A stretch of 64,000 bases of DNA from Streptomyces sp. CC208A (GTDB lineage: Bacteria > Actinomycetota > Actinomycetes > Streptomycetales > Streptomycetaceae): the NCBI RefSeq assembly GCF_030010625.1, contig NZ_JASCXN010000022.1, positions 62,001 through 126,000 on the forward strand, read 5' to 3'. The position numbers and the translations under genes were made by a program. Below the pieces are notes generated by a model, which ran no database searches, had not been told where the DNA came from, and was given only the letters and a program-made list of their open reading frames with translations. Of the stretch, positions 44,463 to 53,431 are shown piece after piece (positions within the stretch are counted from its first letter, which is position 1; every line of letters starts with the position of its first letter).

Positions 44463-45122
44463 ATGGCAGGTCGCAGGCGTTGGTCGACCGAGGAGATCCT
44501 GGACGCCGCAGCGGAGTTGCTGCGCACGAGCGGCACGGAGTCGTTCAGCGTGCGCAAGCTCGCCGCGACCCTGGGCACCGATTCCTCCAGCCTCTACCGG
44601 CACTTCCGCAGCAAGACCGAACTGCTGCGCGCGGTCGCCGACCGGATCCTCCTGGCCTCCATGGACGGTTACCGCCCCGAGGGCGACTGGAAGCAGCGCA
44701 TCACCACCCTGGCCCTGCGCCTGAGAGAGGCGTTCGGCCGGCAGCCCCAACTCGCCGCGGTCTGGGGGCAGTACGCGTCGGGCGGCGCCGGTTCCCGGCT
44801 GGTCGTGGAAGAGGTGCTGCAGGCACTGCGCGCGTCGGGGCTGCCCGACGAGGAGATCCCGGTGCGCTACCACCGGCTCGCGGTCCTCATCGCCGCGCTG
44901 ATCGCCTCCGAGGCCGCAGCCGGCACCATCACCCCGGAAGAGCGCGAACAGGGCATGGAGCTGTTCCGCGTGGCGGTACTGGGGGCCGACCCCGAACGCT
45001 TCCCTGCGCTGGCCCACTTCGCCCGTGACGTCCGCCCCCTCGGGGCGGACCGCCGCGCCGCGTTCGAGGAGCTCCTCGCCGCCCAACTCGCCGACATCGA
45101 GGCCGCGATCCGCCCGAGCTGA
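44463..45122 (+). CDS. TetR-family regulator
   Basis: Protein of 219 residues. Residues 8-55 hold the TetR helix-turn-helix (STEEILDAAAELLRTSG, SVRKLAATLGTDSSSLYRHF). The C-terminal ligand domain is all-helical. ATG at 44463 follows GAGAGGGGC. Divergent from the serine hydrolase gene; a truncated ABC-2 permease lies downstream, a partner type that TetR regulators often control. Confidence 0.9.
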   Translation: MAGRRRWSTEEILDAAAELLRTSGTESFSVRKLAATLGTDSSSLYRHFRSKTELLRAVADRILLASMDGYRPEGDWKQRITTLALRLREAFGRQPQLAAVWGQYASGGAGSRLVVEEVLQALRASGLPDEEIPVRYHRLAVLIAALIASEAAAGTITPEEREQGMELFRVAVLGADPERFPALAHFARDVRPLGADRRAAFEELLAAQLADIEAAIRPS

Positions 45123-45270
45123 CCGACCGGCTCGGGAACGCCGGAGAACGGCCCCTCGGATGGTGTCCGGCGACGTTCATCGGCCGCTGCCGTCCCTCGA
45201 CAGCCGACGAGAACCCCGATCGCTGAAGACGGTCCGTCAGCTCCCTTGCAGGGCAAGGTAGTCGGAGAGG

Positions 45271-45819
45271 AGAGCGGCCGCCCTCAGCGTCGGCGTCTCC
45301 ACCGACATGAGCTGCGGCCTGATGGACCGCTTCCGCTCGATGCCGATGAGCCGCTCCGCCGTCCTCGTCGGCCGGTCCTTCTCGGAGATCGTCCGCAACC
45401 TCGCGTCCGTCCTGGTCGTGGTGGCGATGGGGCTGCTCATAGGCTTCCGCTTCCAGGGCGGTTTCCTGTCCGCCCTCGGCGGCGTCGCGCTGCTGCTCTT
45501 CGGCTACGCGCTCACCTGGGTCGGCGCCGTGATCGGCCTTTCCGTGGCCGGTCCCGAGGCGGCGCAGTCGGCCGGCCTGATCTGGATCTTCCCGTTCAGC
45601 CTGATCTCCTCGGCGTTCGTCCCCACCGGCACCATGCCGTCCTGGCTCCAGGTGTACGCGGAGGCCAGCCCGATGACCACCACGGTCGACGCGCTGCGCG
45701 CCCTCTTCAACGGCGACCCCGCCACCGACCACGTCCTGCTCACCATCGGCTGGTCGATCGCCCTGATCGCGGTCTTCGCCCCGCTCGCCACCCGCAAGTA
45801 CCACCGCCGCTCCCGGTGA
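45271..45819 (+). pseudogene. Truncated ABC-2 (DrrB-like) permease
   Basis: The readable part starts AALSVGVSTDMSCGLMDRFRSMP, which in complete drug-exporter permeases lies after the first two membrane helices, and continues with SEIVRNLASVLVVVAMGLLIGFRF, VGAVIGLSVAGPEAAQSAGL and SALIWIFPFSLISS-type helices to a normal C-terminus. About 80-100 N-terminal residues and any ATPase gene are missing, and TAG at 45259 lies in frame. A start at ATG 45307 could make a fragment. It appears to be the remnant of a TetR-drrA-drrB unit after deletion. Confidence 0.7.
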
Positions 45820-45902
45820 CCCGGCGCCGGCCCGGCTCCAGGGCCCCGCCCGGCTCGTACGGGCGTTCTCCACCTGGAACGCCCGCGGCGCCTTCGCTCA
45901 TA

Positions 45903-47801
45903 TCACCCCGGTCTCCCCTGCGGGTTCGGATCCAGGGGAGGGCCCGGCGGCCCGACATCCTCCCGCTCCTCGGCCTGCGCGATGGCCCAGGCGGCGTTGA
46001 CCAGGCCGATGTGGCTGAACGCCTGGGGGAAGTTGCCCAGCAGGGCCCCGGTCCGAGGGTCGGTCTGTTCGGCCAGCAGGCCGAGGTCGTTGGCGTGGGC
46101 GGCGGCCCGCTCGAAGGTGGCGCGGGCCTGGGCGGTCCGGCCGGCCAGGGCCTGGGCGTGGGCGAGCCAGAAGGTGCACAGCAGGAAGCTGCCCTCCTGC
46201 CCGCTCAGCCCGTCGACGCCGGTCGTCGTGAGGTAACGCCGTACCAGGCCACCGCGGTCGGTCAGGCGCTCGGCGACGGCGTCGACGGTGGCCAGGACGC
46301 GCGGGTCGTCGGAGGGCAGGAAGCCGGTGAGCGGCAGCATCAGGGCGGAGGCGTCCAGGGCGTCGCTCCCGAAGGACTGGGTGAAGGCGCCGGCCGCCGG
46401 GCTCCAGCCCTCCCCGAGGATCGCCTCGCGGATCTCGTCCCGGGTCGCGCGCCACGCGGGGACGCGGTCGGCGGCCCGCAGCCGGTCGGCGAGGCGTACG
46501 GCCCGGTCGAGCGCCACCCAGCACATGAGCTTGGAGTACAGGAAGTGCCGCGGCTCGCCGCGGATCTCCCAGATGCCGTGGTCGGGGCGCCGCCACACCT
46601 CGGCCGCGGCGTCGGCCAGGCCGGTCAGGAAGACGCGCAGCGCCGGGCCAGAGGAGAGCTGGTCCTCGAAGCGGGCGGCGGTGTCGAGGAGTTCGCCGTA
46701 CACGTCGAGCTGGGGTTGGCTCCAGGCCCCGTTCCCGACGCGTACCGGACGGCTGCCGCGCCATCCCGTCAGATGGGGCAACTCGCGTTCGGTGAGGTCG
46801 TGTTCGCCGCCGATGCCGTACATGATCTGAAGGTGCGTGCCGGTCCAGCCGGTGGCCGCGGCGGAGGCCATGAACGCGAAGAACTCGTCCGCCTCGTCGG
46901 GACAGGCCGCCACCCACAGGGCGTCCATGGTGAACGCGGCGTCGCGGACCCAGGCGTAGCGGTAGTCCCAGTTGCGCACCCCGCCGGCCTCCTCGGGCAG
47001 GGACGTGGTCGCGGCGGCCACGATCGCACCGGTGGGCTGGTAGGACAGGGCCTGCAGGAACCGCCCGGACCGGTGCACCTGCTCCCGCCAGGGCCCGGTG
47101 TACGTCTGGTGCATCCGCGACCACGCCTGCCAGGCCGCGACGGTGTCCGCGAGCTGCCCGGCGAGCTCCTCCTGCCCCCACACCCGGGGCCCGGGGCCGC
47201 CGAGCGGCGCCCAGTGCAGGCCGAAGTGCAGGGTCCGGCCGGCCTCCAGGGCGATAGTGCCGGTGGCCGCGCCGGCGCCCATGTCGAGCGGCAGCGGGCT
47301 GCTGAGGACCATGACGGCGGGCCCTCCCCGGGCCTCGATCCCGCCGGGGCGCGGCGACAACAGGGGCACCACGAGCCCGTACTCGGGGCGGGGCCGGAAG
47401 TCCAGCGCGAGCTCGACCGAACCCCGCGTACAGGTGACCGAGCGGACGAGCAGATGGGGGGCCAGGGCCCCGAGCCGGTGCGGATCGGGGTCGGAGCCGG
47501 TGGCCAGGGCGTCCGTGAGGGTGAACGCCCCGGTGGACGTGGTGAAGGCGGTACGCAGCACCATGCTGTCGTCGACGTAGCCGCGGGAGACCCCGGCCTC
47601 GCCGACCGGCCGGATCGTCCAGCTCCCGGCCCGCTCGTCGAGGAGCGCGCCGAAGACGGCGGCGCTGTCGAAACGGGGGAAACACAGCCAGTCGACCGCG
47701 CCCGCGCGGCTGACCAGGGCCGCGCTGTGCCGGTCGGACAGCAGCCCGTAGTCGCCGATCGGCGTGCCCACCCCCGCGCCGTCCGCCACCGGTCCCGTCA
47801 T
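45903..47801 (-). CDS. GH15 family protein (glucoamylase/trehalase-like)
   Basis: Cytoplasmic enzyme of 632 residues. The N-terminal beta-sandwich (GDYGLLSDRHSAALVSRAGAVDW) precedes an (alpha/alpha)6 barrel with GVRNWDYRYAWVRDAAFTMDAL and FLLCTFWLAHA, typical of bacterial GH15 including trehalases. ATG at 47801 has GGAGG. It hydrolyses alpha-glucosidic bonds, probably in trehalose or glycogen-derived glucans; the exact substrate is not clear. The downstream (upstream on plus strand) region on the left ends 84 bases from the permease fragment. Confidence 0.88.
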   Translation of the reverse strand: MTGPVADGAGVGTPIGDYGLLSDRHSAALVSRAGAVDWLCFPRFDSAAVFGALLDERAGSWTIRPVGEAGVSRGYVDDSMVLRTAFTTSTGAFTLTDALATGSDPDPHRLGALAPHLLVRSVTCTRGSVELALDFRPRPEYGLVVPLLSPRPGGIEARGGPAVMVLSSPLPLDMGAGAATGTIALEAGRTLHFGLHWAPLGGPGPRVWGQEELAGQLADTVAAWQAWSRMHQTYTGPWREQVHRSGRFLQALSYQPTGAIVAAATTSLPEEAGGVRNWDYRYAWVRDAAFTMDALWVAACPDEADEFFAFMASAAATGWTGTHLQIMYGIGGEHDLTERELPHLTGWRGSRPVRVGNGAWSQPQLDVYGELLDTAARFEDQLSSGPALRVFLTGLADAAAEVWRRPDHGIWEIRGEPRHFLYSKLMCWVALDRAVRLADRLRAADRVPAWRATRDEIREAILGEGWSPAAGAFTQSFGSDALDASALMLPLTGFLPSDDPRVLATVDAVAERLTDRGGLVRRYLTTTGVDGLSGQEGSFLLCTFWLAHAQALAGRTAQARATFERAAAHANDLGLLAEQTDPRTGALLGNFPQAFSHIGLVNAAWAIAQAEEREDVGPPGPPLDPNPQGRPG

Positions 47802-47899
47802 GCCGGATCCTCCGGTTCTCGTCCCACGACGCCACCGTGCCAGAACGCCACGCGTCCCGCGATCGCTGCGGCGGCCGGGCCCCGTCGACACGGACCGCT

Positions 47900-48905
47900 C
47901 AGGGCCGCGCTCGGTGGTCGCCGGCCGGCGGCGGAAGGCGCCGAGGGCGACGTACCGGCGGTGGTGAGGGAGGCGTTCGAGCGCCTGGCGCGGGAGCGGC
48001 CCACGGTGGTCTTCCTCGACGGCCTGCAGGGGGCGGACGCCGCGACGCCGGCCGCCCTGGGCGGCCGGGGGGTGCCTCCGACCGGGCTCCCGCTCCTGGT
48101 CGTCGGGGCGTTCCGCAGGGACGAGCTGCCGCGCGGGCATCCCGTGCGCGACCTGCGGTCACAGCTGCGGCAGGCCGCCGGGGGACACGGCCCCTCAGGA
48201 CGTCGTGGACACCGTCGTGCGCCGCGCCCGCGGCCCGCCCTTCTACCTGGAGGAACTCGCCTCCGCGGTCGCCGAGACGGGGGACACCGCCGTGGTGCCG
48301 GAATCGGTCACCGACGCCGTGCTGCAGCGCATGGCCCGGTTGTCGGAGGCGGCACGGGCGGTCGCCCGGGTGGTCGCCGTGAGCGGCCCGGTCCGGCTCG
48401 GCGTACTGGCCGAGGCCGGCGCGGAGGAGGTGTGGTGGGAAGCGGGGATCGAGGAGCTGTTCGACGCTGGTGTGCTGGTGCGGTCGGGGCTCCCTCGCGC
48501 TGTGGCCCGAGGGAGCGGACGACGAGGGCCGGCCGCGTGCGCTCGCGGCCCGGTACGTCAACGCCGAGAAGCACGCCAGGACGGGCCGCCCGGCCGGTGC
48601 GGCGGCGGAACGCCTCGCGGTGGCGTCGCACCTGCACTCCGCCGGCGACCTCACCGGGGTGATGCGGACCGTACGGGAGGCGTGGCGGGGCATCGACGCG
48701 GCGCGGCTCGGGTCGGCGGCCGAGCTCCGGATCCGCGCCATGGGCACGGAGGGCCTGATCGGGGCCGAGCTCGGCGAGGGCGCGGCCGGCGTCGAGCCGA
48801 CCCGCCGGGCCCTCGACCCGGCCCTCGGCGCCGGGCCCGGCGCCCGCACCTACCTGTACACCGACGCGCTCGAACAGAGCGCCTCCTGCTCCGCCGCACC
48901 GGCCG
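47900..48905 (+). pseudogene. LuxR-type ATPase regulator remnant, two frameshifts
   Basis: Three frames are needed to read one protein. First, REAFERLARERPTVVFLDGL with the Walker-B region and LLVVGAFRRDELPRGHPVRDL; from about 48205, VVRRARGPPFYLEELASAVA and VTDAVLQRMARLSEAARAVA; from about 48490, EGRPRALAARYVN and LAVASHLHSAGDLTGVMRTV. This is the order of MalT/LuxR-type AAA regulators. The N-terminal P-loop and the C-terminal helix-turn-helix are absent. It is a degraded regulator; an origin next to the GH15 gene as its regulator is possible. Confidence 0.7.
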
Positions 48906-49336
48906 GTGGGACCGCGCCCTCCAGGCCGGTGCTGCCAAGGGCTCCGTCCCTGGGCTTGGCGAAGTCCCGGAACCGGGTTCGCTCCCCGAGCCGGGCGAAG
49001 CCGTGGTGGAAGAAGCGGTTGACCCCGTGGTCACGGATCCTCGCGCCGGTTCCGCAGCCGCTTCGGCACCAGCCCGAGCAGCTGGCGCAGCATCCGGGAA
49101 CCCCCGAGCGCGATCTGCTCCGAAGGGCACGCCTCACGCGGTGAACGTGTTCAGGGCGACCTCCAGCACGCCGACGACGGCCACACCCGCACCCTGCCGC
49201 TGCCGGCCACGTACGTCATCGGCCAGGGCGGCATCATCCGCTGACGGCCGCTGACGACAGGGGTCGCAGGGGGTGTCGGCGTGGCCTAGCGTGGACGGAG
49301 GGGGCCGGTTCCGCTCGGCTGAGAGGAGTGGTCGCC
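48906..49336. other. Degenerate stretch, possible peroxiredoxin-like relic
   Basis: No intact gene. At about 49170-49244 the plus strand reads DDGHTRTLPLPATYVIGQGG ending IIR and a TGA, which resembles the end of AhpC/TSA-type proteins. This is a single short match and may be chance. The AhpD-like gene follows within 100 bases, which fits an old ahpC-ahpD-like neighbourhood. Confidence 0.3.
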
Positions 49337-49729
49337 ATGGCGGGACGTAGCCGGAGCGAGGTGGAGGCGGAGATCAAGGAGACGCTGGGAGTCGTGCCTC
49401 ATTTCTTCTCCCGGATCCCCGACGACCTGCTTGACTACGAGTGGGAGATCTTCAAGAAGCTCGAACTCGGCGAGACGCTGATCCCGAACAAGTACAAGGA
49501 ACTGATCGGGATCGCCCTGCACTCGGAGACGAAGTGCCGTTACTGCACCCTCTTCCACACCGAGGCGGCGAAGCTGTTCGGGGCCACGGACGAGGAGATC
49601 CAGGAAGCCGTCCACTACGCGAAGAACAGCCTCGGCTGGAGCGCGTACCTCAACGGCATCCGTGAGGACTACGACGACTTCGAGAGCGAACTCGGCCAGA
49701 TCAAGGAATACCTGTCGTCGAAGGGCTGA
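49337..49729 (+). CDS. AhpD-like carboxymuconolactone decarboxylase-family protein
   Basis: Protein of 130 residues with the redox motif CRYCTLFH (CxxC then His), as in AhpD-type peroxidase partners. Flanking helices (PNKYKELIGIALHSETKCRYC, ATDEEIQEAVHYAKNSLGWSAYLNGI) fit the family. ATG at 49337 has GAGAGGAG eight bases before. Probably reduces a peroxide or supports a peroxiredoxin. A small unknown gene follows at a spacing of two bases. Confidence 0.85.
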   Translation: MAGRSRSEVEAEIKETLGVVPHFFSRIPDDLLDYEWEIFKKLELGETLIPNKYKELIGIALHSETKCRYCTLFHTEAAKLFGATDEEIQEAVHYAKNSLGWSAYLNGIREDYDDFESELGQIKEYLSSKG

Positions 49730-49731
49730 TC

Positions 49732-49956
49732 ATGCAGCTGGAGTGGGCCCGGCCCGGCGTCCTGCGGGTGACCGCGCACGCCTTCGAGTTCGCGGCGCTG
49801 GTGGCCGCCGCCCGTTACGTGGCCGAGTCCGCTCCGCCCGACATCCCCGAGGAGTCCCTGGAGCAGCTCAAGCGCGTGCTCGGCGACTACGACATCCGGG
49901 CCCGCCGCCTCCACGAGGCGCCTCCCCGGACGAAGGACTCTCCTGAAGGGCCGTGA
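49732..49956 (+). CDS. Small hypothetical protein, 74 aa
   Basis: Starts two bases after the AhpD-like stop, so it is co-translated. MQLEWARPGVLRVTAHAFEFAALVAAARYVAES shows a beta strand followed by a helix; the tail is basic. No recognised family. Its tight coupling implies a role with the AhpD-like protein. Confidence 0.65.
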   Translation: MQLEWARPGVLRVTAHAFEFAALVAAARYVAESAPPDIPEESLEQLKRVLGDYDIRARRLHEAPPRTKDSPEGP

Positions 49957-50121
49957 GCCCGGCGCGTTGCCGGGAACCGGCAACCACGCATGCCGCCGCC
50001 TGCGCGGCAAGGACCTGCCGACGCCCGTAAGGGACACGTAAGTTCGCAGGTGTGGGGTGCCGGGAAGCTCTGGTCGGCGGACAGCGACCGTTCTCGCACC
50101 CTTGCCGACAAGGAGCGCCCT

Positions 50122-50382
50122 GTGAGCCACGACGACGAGCCCGTCTTCAGGAAGAGCCCCTGGGGGACGAGCCGTTACACCTACAACCCCCGCAACCCCG
50201 TCGGCCTCGGCCTGATCATCGCCGGCTCCGCGTTCGCCATCGTCATGATGGTGATGATGCAGAACCGCACCGGCCCGTTCGCGCCGCCGTCGGAGAAGCC
50301 CTGGAACCCGCCGACGTCCACGTACGAACCGCCGGCGTACACGTACGAACCGCCGACGGACGCACCCGCCCCGCGGCCCTGA
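50122..50382 (+). CDS. Small membrane protein with Pro-rich tail, 86 aa
   Basis: GTG 50122 with AAGGAG six bases before. A single membrane helix (GLIIAGSAFAIVMMVMM) follows a basic N-terminus; the tail has repeats YEPPAYTYEPPTD, probably extracellular. Function unknown. It is not obviously linked to its neighbours. Confidence 0.7.
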   Translation: MSHDDEPVFRKSPWGTSRYTYNPRNPVGLGLIIAGSAFAIVMMVMMQNRTGPFAPPSEKPWNPPTSTYEPPAYTYEPPTDAPAPRP

Positions 50383-50388
50383 GGGGCG

Positions 50389-50868
50389 TCAGTGTCCGGT
50401 GTCCTCCAGGCGGACGAAGGGGATCTGCTCACCGGCGGCCCGGTAGGCGGCCTCCGAGCCGTCGACCCCGAAGCCCATGAAGCGGCACAGGGCGCGGGCG
50501 GCCCGCGGGTGCCGGCGGGCGTACGCGGCCATGATCCGTCCGCCTTCCTCCGGGGTGGGGAACCGGGCGGTGACGGCGTGGTAGCGGCGTCCGGACTGGA
50601 CCGTCGCGGCGGGCGTGCTGCGGAGGTTCCGGTACCACTGGGCCCCGGGGCCGAAGCCGGAGGCGACGATCCAGCCGTCCCGGTCCCGGCCGACGACCTC
50701 GAGGACCACCTCGCGGGACCGGCCGGAGTTCCGGCCGGTGTGGATGAGCAGCAGCAGGCGCCCGCCGAAGAGGGGCCCGAGCCCGCCCCGGAAGAGACGG
50801 ATGGGAAGGCGTGCGAGACGGCGCTTCCAGCCGGTGGGCGGGTGGGGGCGTCGGGGTGCGAGAGGCAT
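50389..50868 (-). CDS. Deazaflavin (F420)-dependent nitroreductase-family protein
   Basis: Protein of 159 residues in the DDN-like split-barrel family: GRLLLLIHTGRNSGRSREVVLEVV, WIVASGFGPGAQWYRNLRSTP and YHAVTARF. These proteins bind F420 and reduce small organics or quinones. The gene is divergent from the membrane protein that follows; a 12-bp motif shared with the PP2C upstream region lies between them. Confidence 0.85.
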   Translation of the reverse strand: MPLAPRRPHPPTGWKRRLARLPIRLFRGGLGPLFGGRLLLLIHTGRNSGRSREVVLEVVGRDRDGWIVASGFGPGAQWYRNLRSTPAATVQSGRRYHAVTARFPTPEEGGRIMAAYARRHPRAARALCRFMGFGVDGSEAAYRAAGEQIPFVRLEDTGH

Positions 50869-50954
50869 GGGGGCGGTCTCCTGCCGCGTCGCCGGTCGCC
50901 CGGCGGCTTCGGTTCGGTAACGGCTGGGCGGCGGGTATCACTGAGAGAGCATAA

Positions 50955-50966
50955 ACCATTGCATAG
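50955..50966. promoter_or_regulatory. 12-bp motif ACCATTGCATAG, copy 1
   Basis: Identical on the opposite strand to 53338-53349. It lies 8 bases before the membrane-protein start and about 85 bases upstream of the F420-protein start. It includes TTGCATAG, half of a TTGCATAG-CTATGCAA-type MarR operator. The MarR protein encoded between the copies is a candidate binder. Confidence 0.45.
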
Positions 50967-50973
50967 TCTAAAG

Positions 50974-51654
50974 GTGAGGGTGAGGCAAGGGCTGACGGAC
51001 CGGCTTCTGGGCGCGGCCGCGTATCCCGGCCGCCCCCCGTTCTGGCTGGTCACCGAGGGACTGCTGGTCGCAGGCGTGGGCACGGCCCTGGTCGTGGGCG
51101 CCGGCGCCGCCGCCGTGCTCGCCGGCCTGCCGCCGCACGGGGCCCGGCTCGCCGCCGGGGTCGCCGTCGCCGCCGTCGTGCTCTACCTCCTGATCGTCCG
51201 GGCGGGCCACGTACTGGTGGCGGCCGCCGCGATCCTCGGCGTCCTGCTCGTCCCGGACGTCTCGCGCCTGGCGTCGGAGACGGCGCTCGGCGGAGCGGGA
51301 CGCACCCAGGACGGGGCGGTGACGAGGGTGGCGCACGCGCCCGCCCGCACCCCCGCCCACCACTGCGCCGGACGCCCGCGGGACGGCTCCCCCGCGGGGG
51401 CGGGCCCGGGGCGGGGGTGCGGCCCCGTCGTCAGGCTCGGCGACCCGATCGGCATGGGGTACGACCCCGTGGGCAGGGTCGCGCCACGGGAGGTCGCGGG
51501 GCCCGGCGCCTGGCTGAGGACCGCGGTCGAGGCGGTCGTCCTGCTCCTCGCCTTCGGGACGGTCTGCTTCCTCGCCGTCGTACGGTCCTACCGGGTGCCC
51601 TCCACCGGATCGCTCCAGCCCAGCGGATGCGAACCGGCGCCGTCCTCCTCGTAG
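50974..51654 (+). CDS. Hypothetical membrane protein, 226 aa
   Basis: Two or three hydrophobic helices near the start (VGTALVVGAGAAAVLAGL, AAGVAVAAVVLYLLIVRAG, LVAAAAILGVLLVP), then a long hydrophilic Gly/Pro-rich stretch, then a last helix (AVEAVVLLLAFGTVCFLAVV). No known family. GTG 50974 or 50980 may be the start. Its last 66 bases overlap the end of the convergent MarR gene. Confidence 0.5.
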   Translation: MRVRQGLTDRLLGAAAYPGRPPFWLVTEGLLVAGVGTALVVGAGAAAVLAGLPPHGARLAAGVAVAAVVLYLLIVRAGHVLVAAAAILGVLLVPDVSRLASETALGGAGRTQDGAVTRVAHAPARTPAHHCAGRPRDGSPAGAGPGRGCGPVVRLGDPIGMGYDPVGRVAPREVAGPGAWLRTAVEAVVLLLAFGTVCFLAVVRSYRVPSTGSLQPSGCEPAPSSS

Positions 51655-52121
51655 GCCGGCTCCTCGCCCGCCGCGTTGAACGCGTCGAGCGCCTCGACCA
51701 GAGCGGCCCGCCGGTCGGGCGCCAGGCGCCGCAGAATGGCGGTGATCTCCGCCTTCCTGCGGGACGTCACGTCCTGGACGACACGGACGCCCTCCTCGGT
51801 GAGGCTGAGCACCGTCTCGCGGCGGTTCTCCGGATTCGTCCGACGGCTCATCAGACCGGCGGTGATCAGCCGGTCCACCATCCGCATGGCGGTGGACGGC
51901 TGCACGGCCAGGCGGTCGGCCACCGCCACCAGCTTCGACGGACCGTGGGAGGACAGCACGACCAGCATCCGGAACTGGGGCAGGGTGATGCTCTCCTCGA
52001 CCGTCGCGAGCGACCGGGCCGACACCGCCACCAGGAGCCGTGACGCCGTCAGCACGGCGCGCGTGACGGCCTCGATGTCCTCGTCGCCCGGTTCGGTTGC
52101 CTCGTGCTCTCGCATGCGCAC
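51588..52121 (-). CDS. MarR-family regulator
   Basis: Protein of 177 residues with the MarR winged helix (LPQFRMLVVLSSHGPSKLVAVADRLAVQPSTAMRMVDRLITAGLM; wing RRTNPENRRETVLSLTEEG). GTG at 52121 has GGAGGTAC eight bases before. It may regulate the flanking F420 protein, membrane protein and phosphatase, which share an upstream 12-bp motif. Confidence 0.88.
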   Translation of the reverse strand: MRMREHEATEPGDEDIEAVTRAVLTASRLLVAVSARSLATVEESITLPQFRMLVVLSSHGPSKLVAVADRLAVQPSTAMRMVDRLITAGLMSRRTNPENRRETVLSLTEEGVRVVQDVTSRRKAEITAILRRLAPDRRAALVEALDAFNAAGEEPAYEEDGAGSHPLGWSDPVEGTR

Positions 52122-52187
52122 CTTTGTACCTCCTCCGCGCCCCCTCCCGGCACGACGACCGGACGCGCCCGGCGTCCCGGAGCCGCG

Positions 52188-53243
52188 TCAGGAGCGGTAG
52201 CGCAGCAGGAGTATGGCCGCGTCGTCCCCGAGCGGCCCGCCGACGTGCTCCATGAGGTCGCCGTGCAGGGCTTCGAGCGCGAGCTCGGGACTGTCTGCCT
52301 TCAGCAGGGAGAGCCGGGACGCGAGGGGGTAGAACGTGCCGTCGCGGTCGCGGGCCTCGGTCACGCCGTCCGTGTACAGCAGGAGCTGGTCACCGGGGCG
52401 GAACTCCGCGTCCAGGGCGTCGGGACTCTCCGTCCCGCCCAGGCCGAGGCCGAGCGGCAGCGCCCGGGTCGCCGGTTCGAGGAACCGCGCCGTACCGTCG
52501 GCGGCGAGCAGCAGGGGCGCGGGATGGCCGTAGTTCACCACGGTCACCGTCCGGTCCTGCCGTATCTCGGCGATCACCGCGGTGACGAACCTCTCACCGC
52601 CGAGCGTGCGGTTCATCGCCCGTTCGAGCCGGGTGCTCACCCCGGCGAGGTCGGGCTCGTCGTGCGCGGCCTCCCGGAACGCCCCGAGGACGTCGGCGGC
52701 GGTCTCGACCGCGTCGAGCCCCTTGCCCTGGACGTCGCCGACGATCACCCGCACTCCGCCGGGCGAGGTCACGACCTCGTACAGGTCCCCGCCGATACGG
52801 GCCTCCGCCACGGCGGCCGTGTACGAGACGGCGGCGCCCAGCTCCCCGGCCGTGCGGGGGACCGGGCGCAGCAGGACCCGCTGGGCGACCTCGGCGATCG
52901 AGCGGACGCCGGCCAGCTCCTCCTCCCGGCGCCGGCGCATGACGGCGGCGACCACACCGGCGGCGGTCACCCCGGCCACCGACACCAGCGCCGTCGTCCC
53001 GCGCCTGCCGGGGAACAGACCGTCGTACCAGCCGAGCGCGAGGCAGAGGGCCAGCGCGATGCCGCCGATCACGCCGGTGCGCCGGGGACCACCGGTGAGT
53101 CCGGCGAACGCGGGCCCCAGGGCCACCAGCGGCAGGAGGCCGACGGTGGGACCGGCCGTGATGTCGGCCAGCGCGGTGACCGCCATGACGACGTACGGCA
53201 GGAGCGACAGGACGCGCGATTCGGCCGCCGACTGCTTGGGCAA
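52188..53243 (-). CDS. Membrane PP2C-type serine/threonine phosphatase (SpoIIE-like)
   Basis: Protein of about 351 residues. Four to five N-terminal helices (LLPYVVMAVTALADITAG, GVIGGIALALCLALGW, TTALVSVAGVTAAGVVAAVM) precede a PP2C/SpoIIE-type catalytic domain with metal-site Asp motifs (ARIGGDLYEVVTS, VIVGDVQGKGLDAVETA, LLLYTDGVTEARDRDGTFY, GDDAAILLLRY). Such phosphatases reset anti-sigma antagonists. The start is uncertain: TTG at 53243 after GGGGAG is used; TTG at 53345 is another possibility and would place the 12-bp motif at the start. Confidence 0.8.
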   Translation of the reverse strand: MPKQSAAESRVLSLLPYVVMAVTALADITAGPTVGLLPLVALGPAFAGLTGGPRRTGVIGGIALALCLALGWYDGLFPGRRGTTALVSVAGVTAAGVVAAVMRRRREEELAGVRSIAEVAQRVLLRPVPRTAGELGAAVSYTAAVAEARIGGDLYEVVTSPGGVRVIVGDVQGKGLDAVETAADVLGAFREAAHDEPDLAGVSTRLERAMNRTLGGERFVTAVIAEIRQDRTVTVVNYGHPAPLLLAADGTARFLEPATRALPLGLGLGGTESPDALDAEFRPGDQLLLYTDGVTEARDRDGTFYPLASRLSLLKADSPELALEALHGDLMEHVGGPLGDDAAILLLRYRS

Positions 53244-53337
53244 GGTGCTCCCCGTGGATCGTTCCGTGGTGACGCGGCCGCCGCCGGCCCGGGACCGACG
53301 GGGTGGGCGGCCGTGCGAACGCCTGACGACGTTGACC

Positions 53338-53349
53338 CTATGCAATGGT
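53338..53349. promoter_or_regulatory. 12-bp motif ACCATTGCATAG, copy 2 (inverted)
   Basis: On the minus strand, upstream of the PP2C phosphatase; identical to 50955-50966. See that entry. Confidence 0.45.
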
Positions 53350-53431
53350 CCTGTGAGCGCGGCGGCCGGTTCCCCCGGCGGTTACCGAATCGAATCCCGA
53401 GCCCCGCCGGCAGGTCTTCCCCGCGGACGGC

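Noticed and set aside
45246..48662. A 1138-codon plus-strand frame across the GH15 gene
   Set aside because: It is antisense to GH15. Only its last part matches a LuxR-type protein, treated as a pseudogene.
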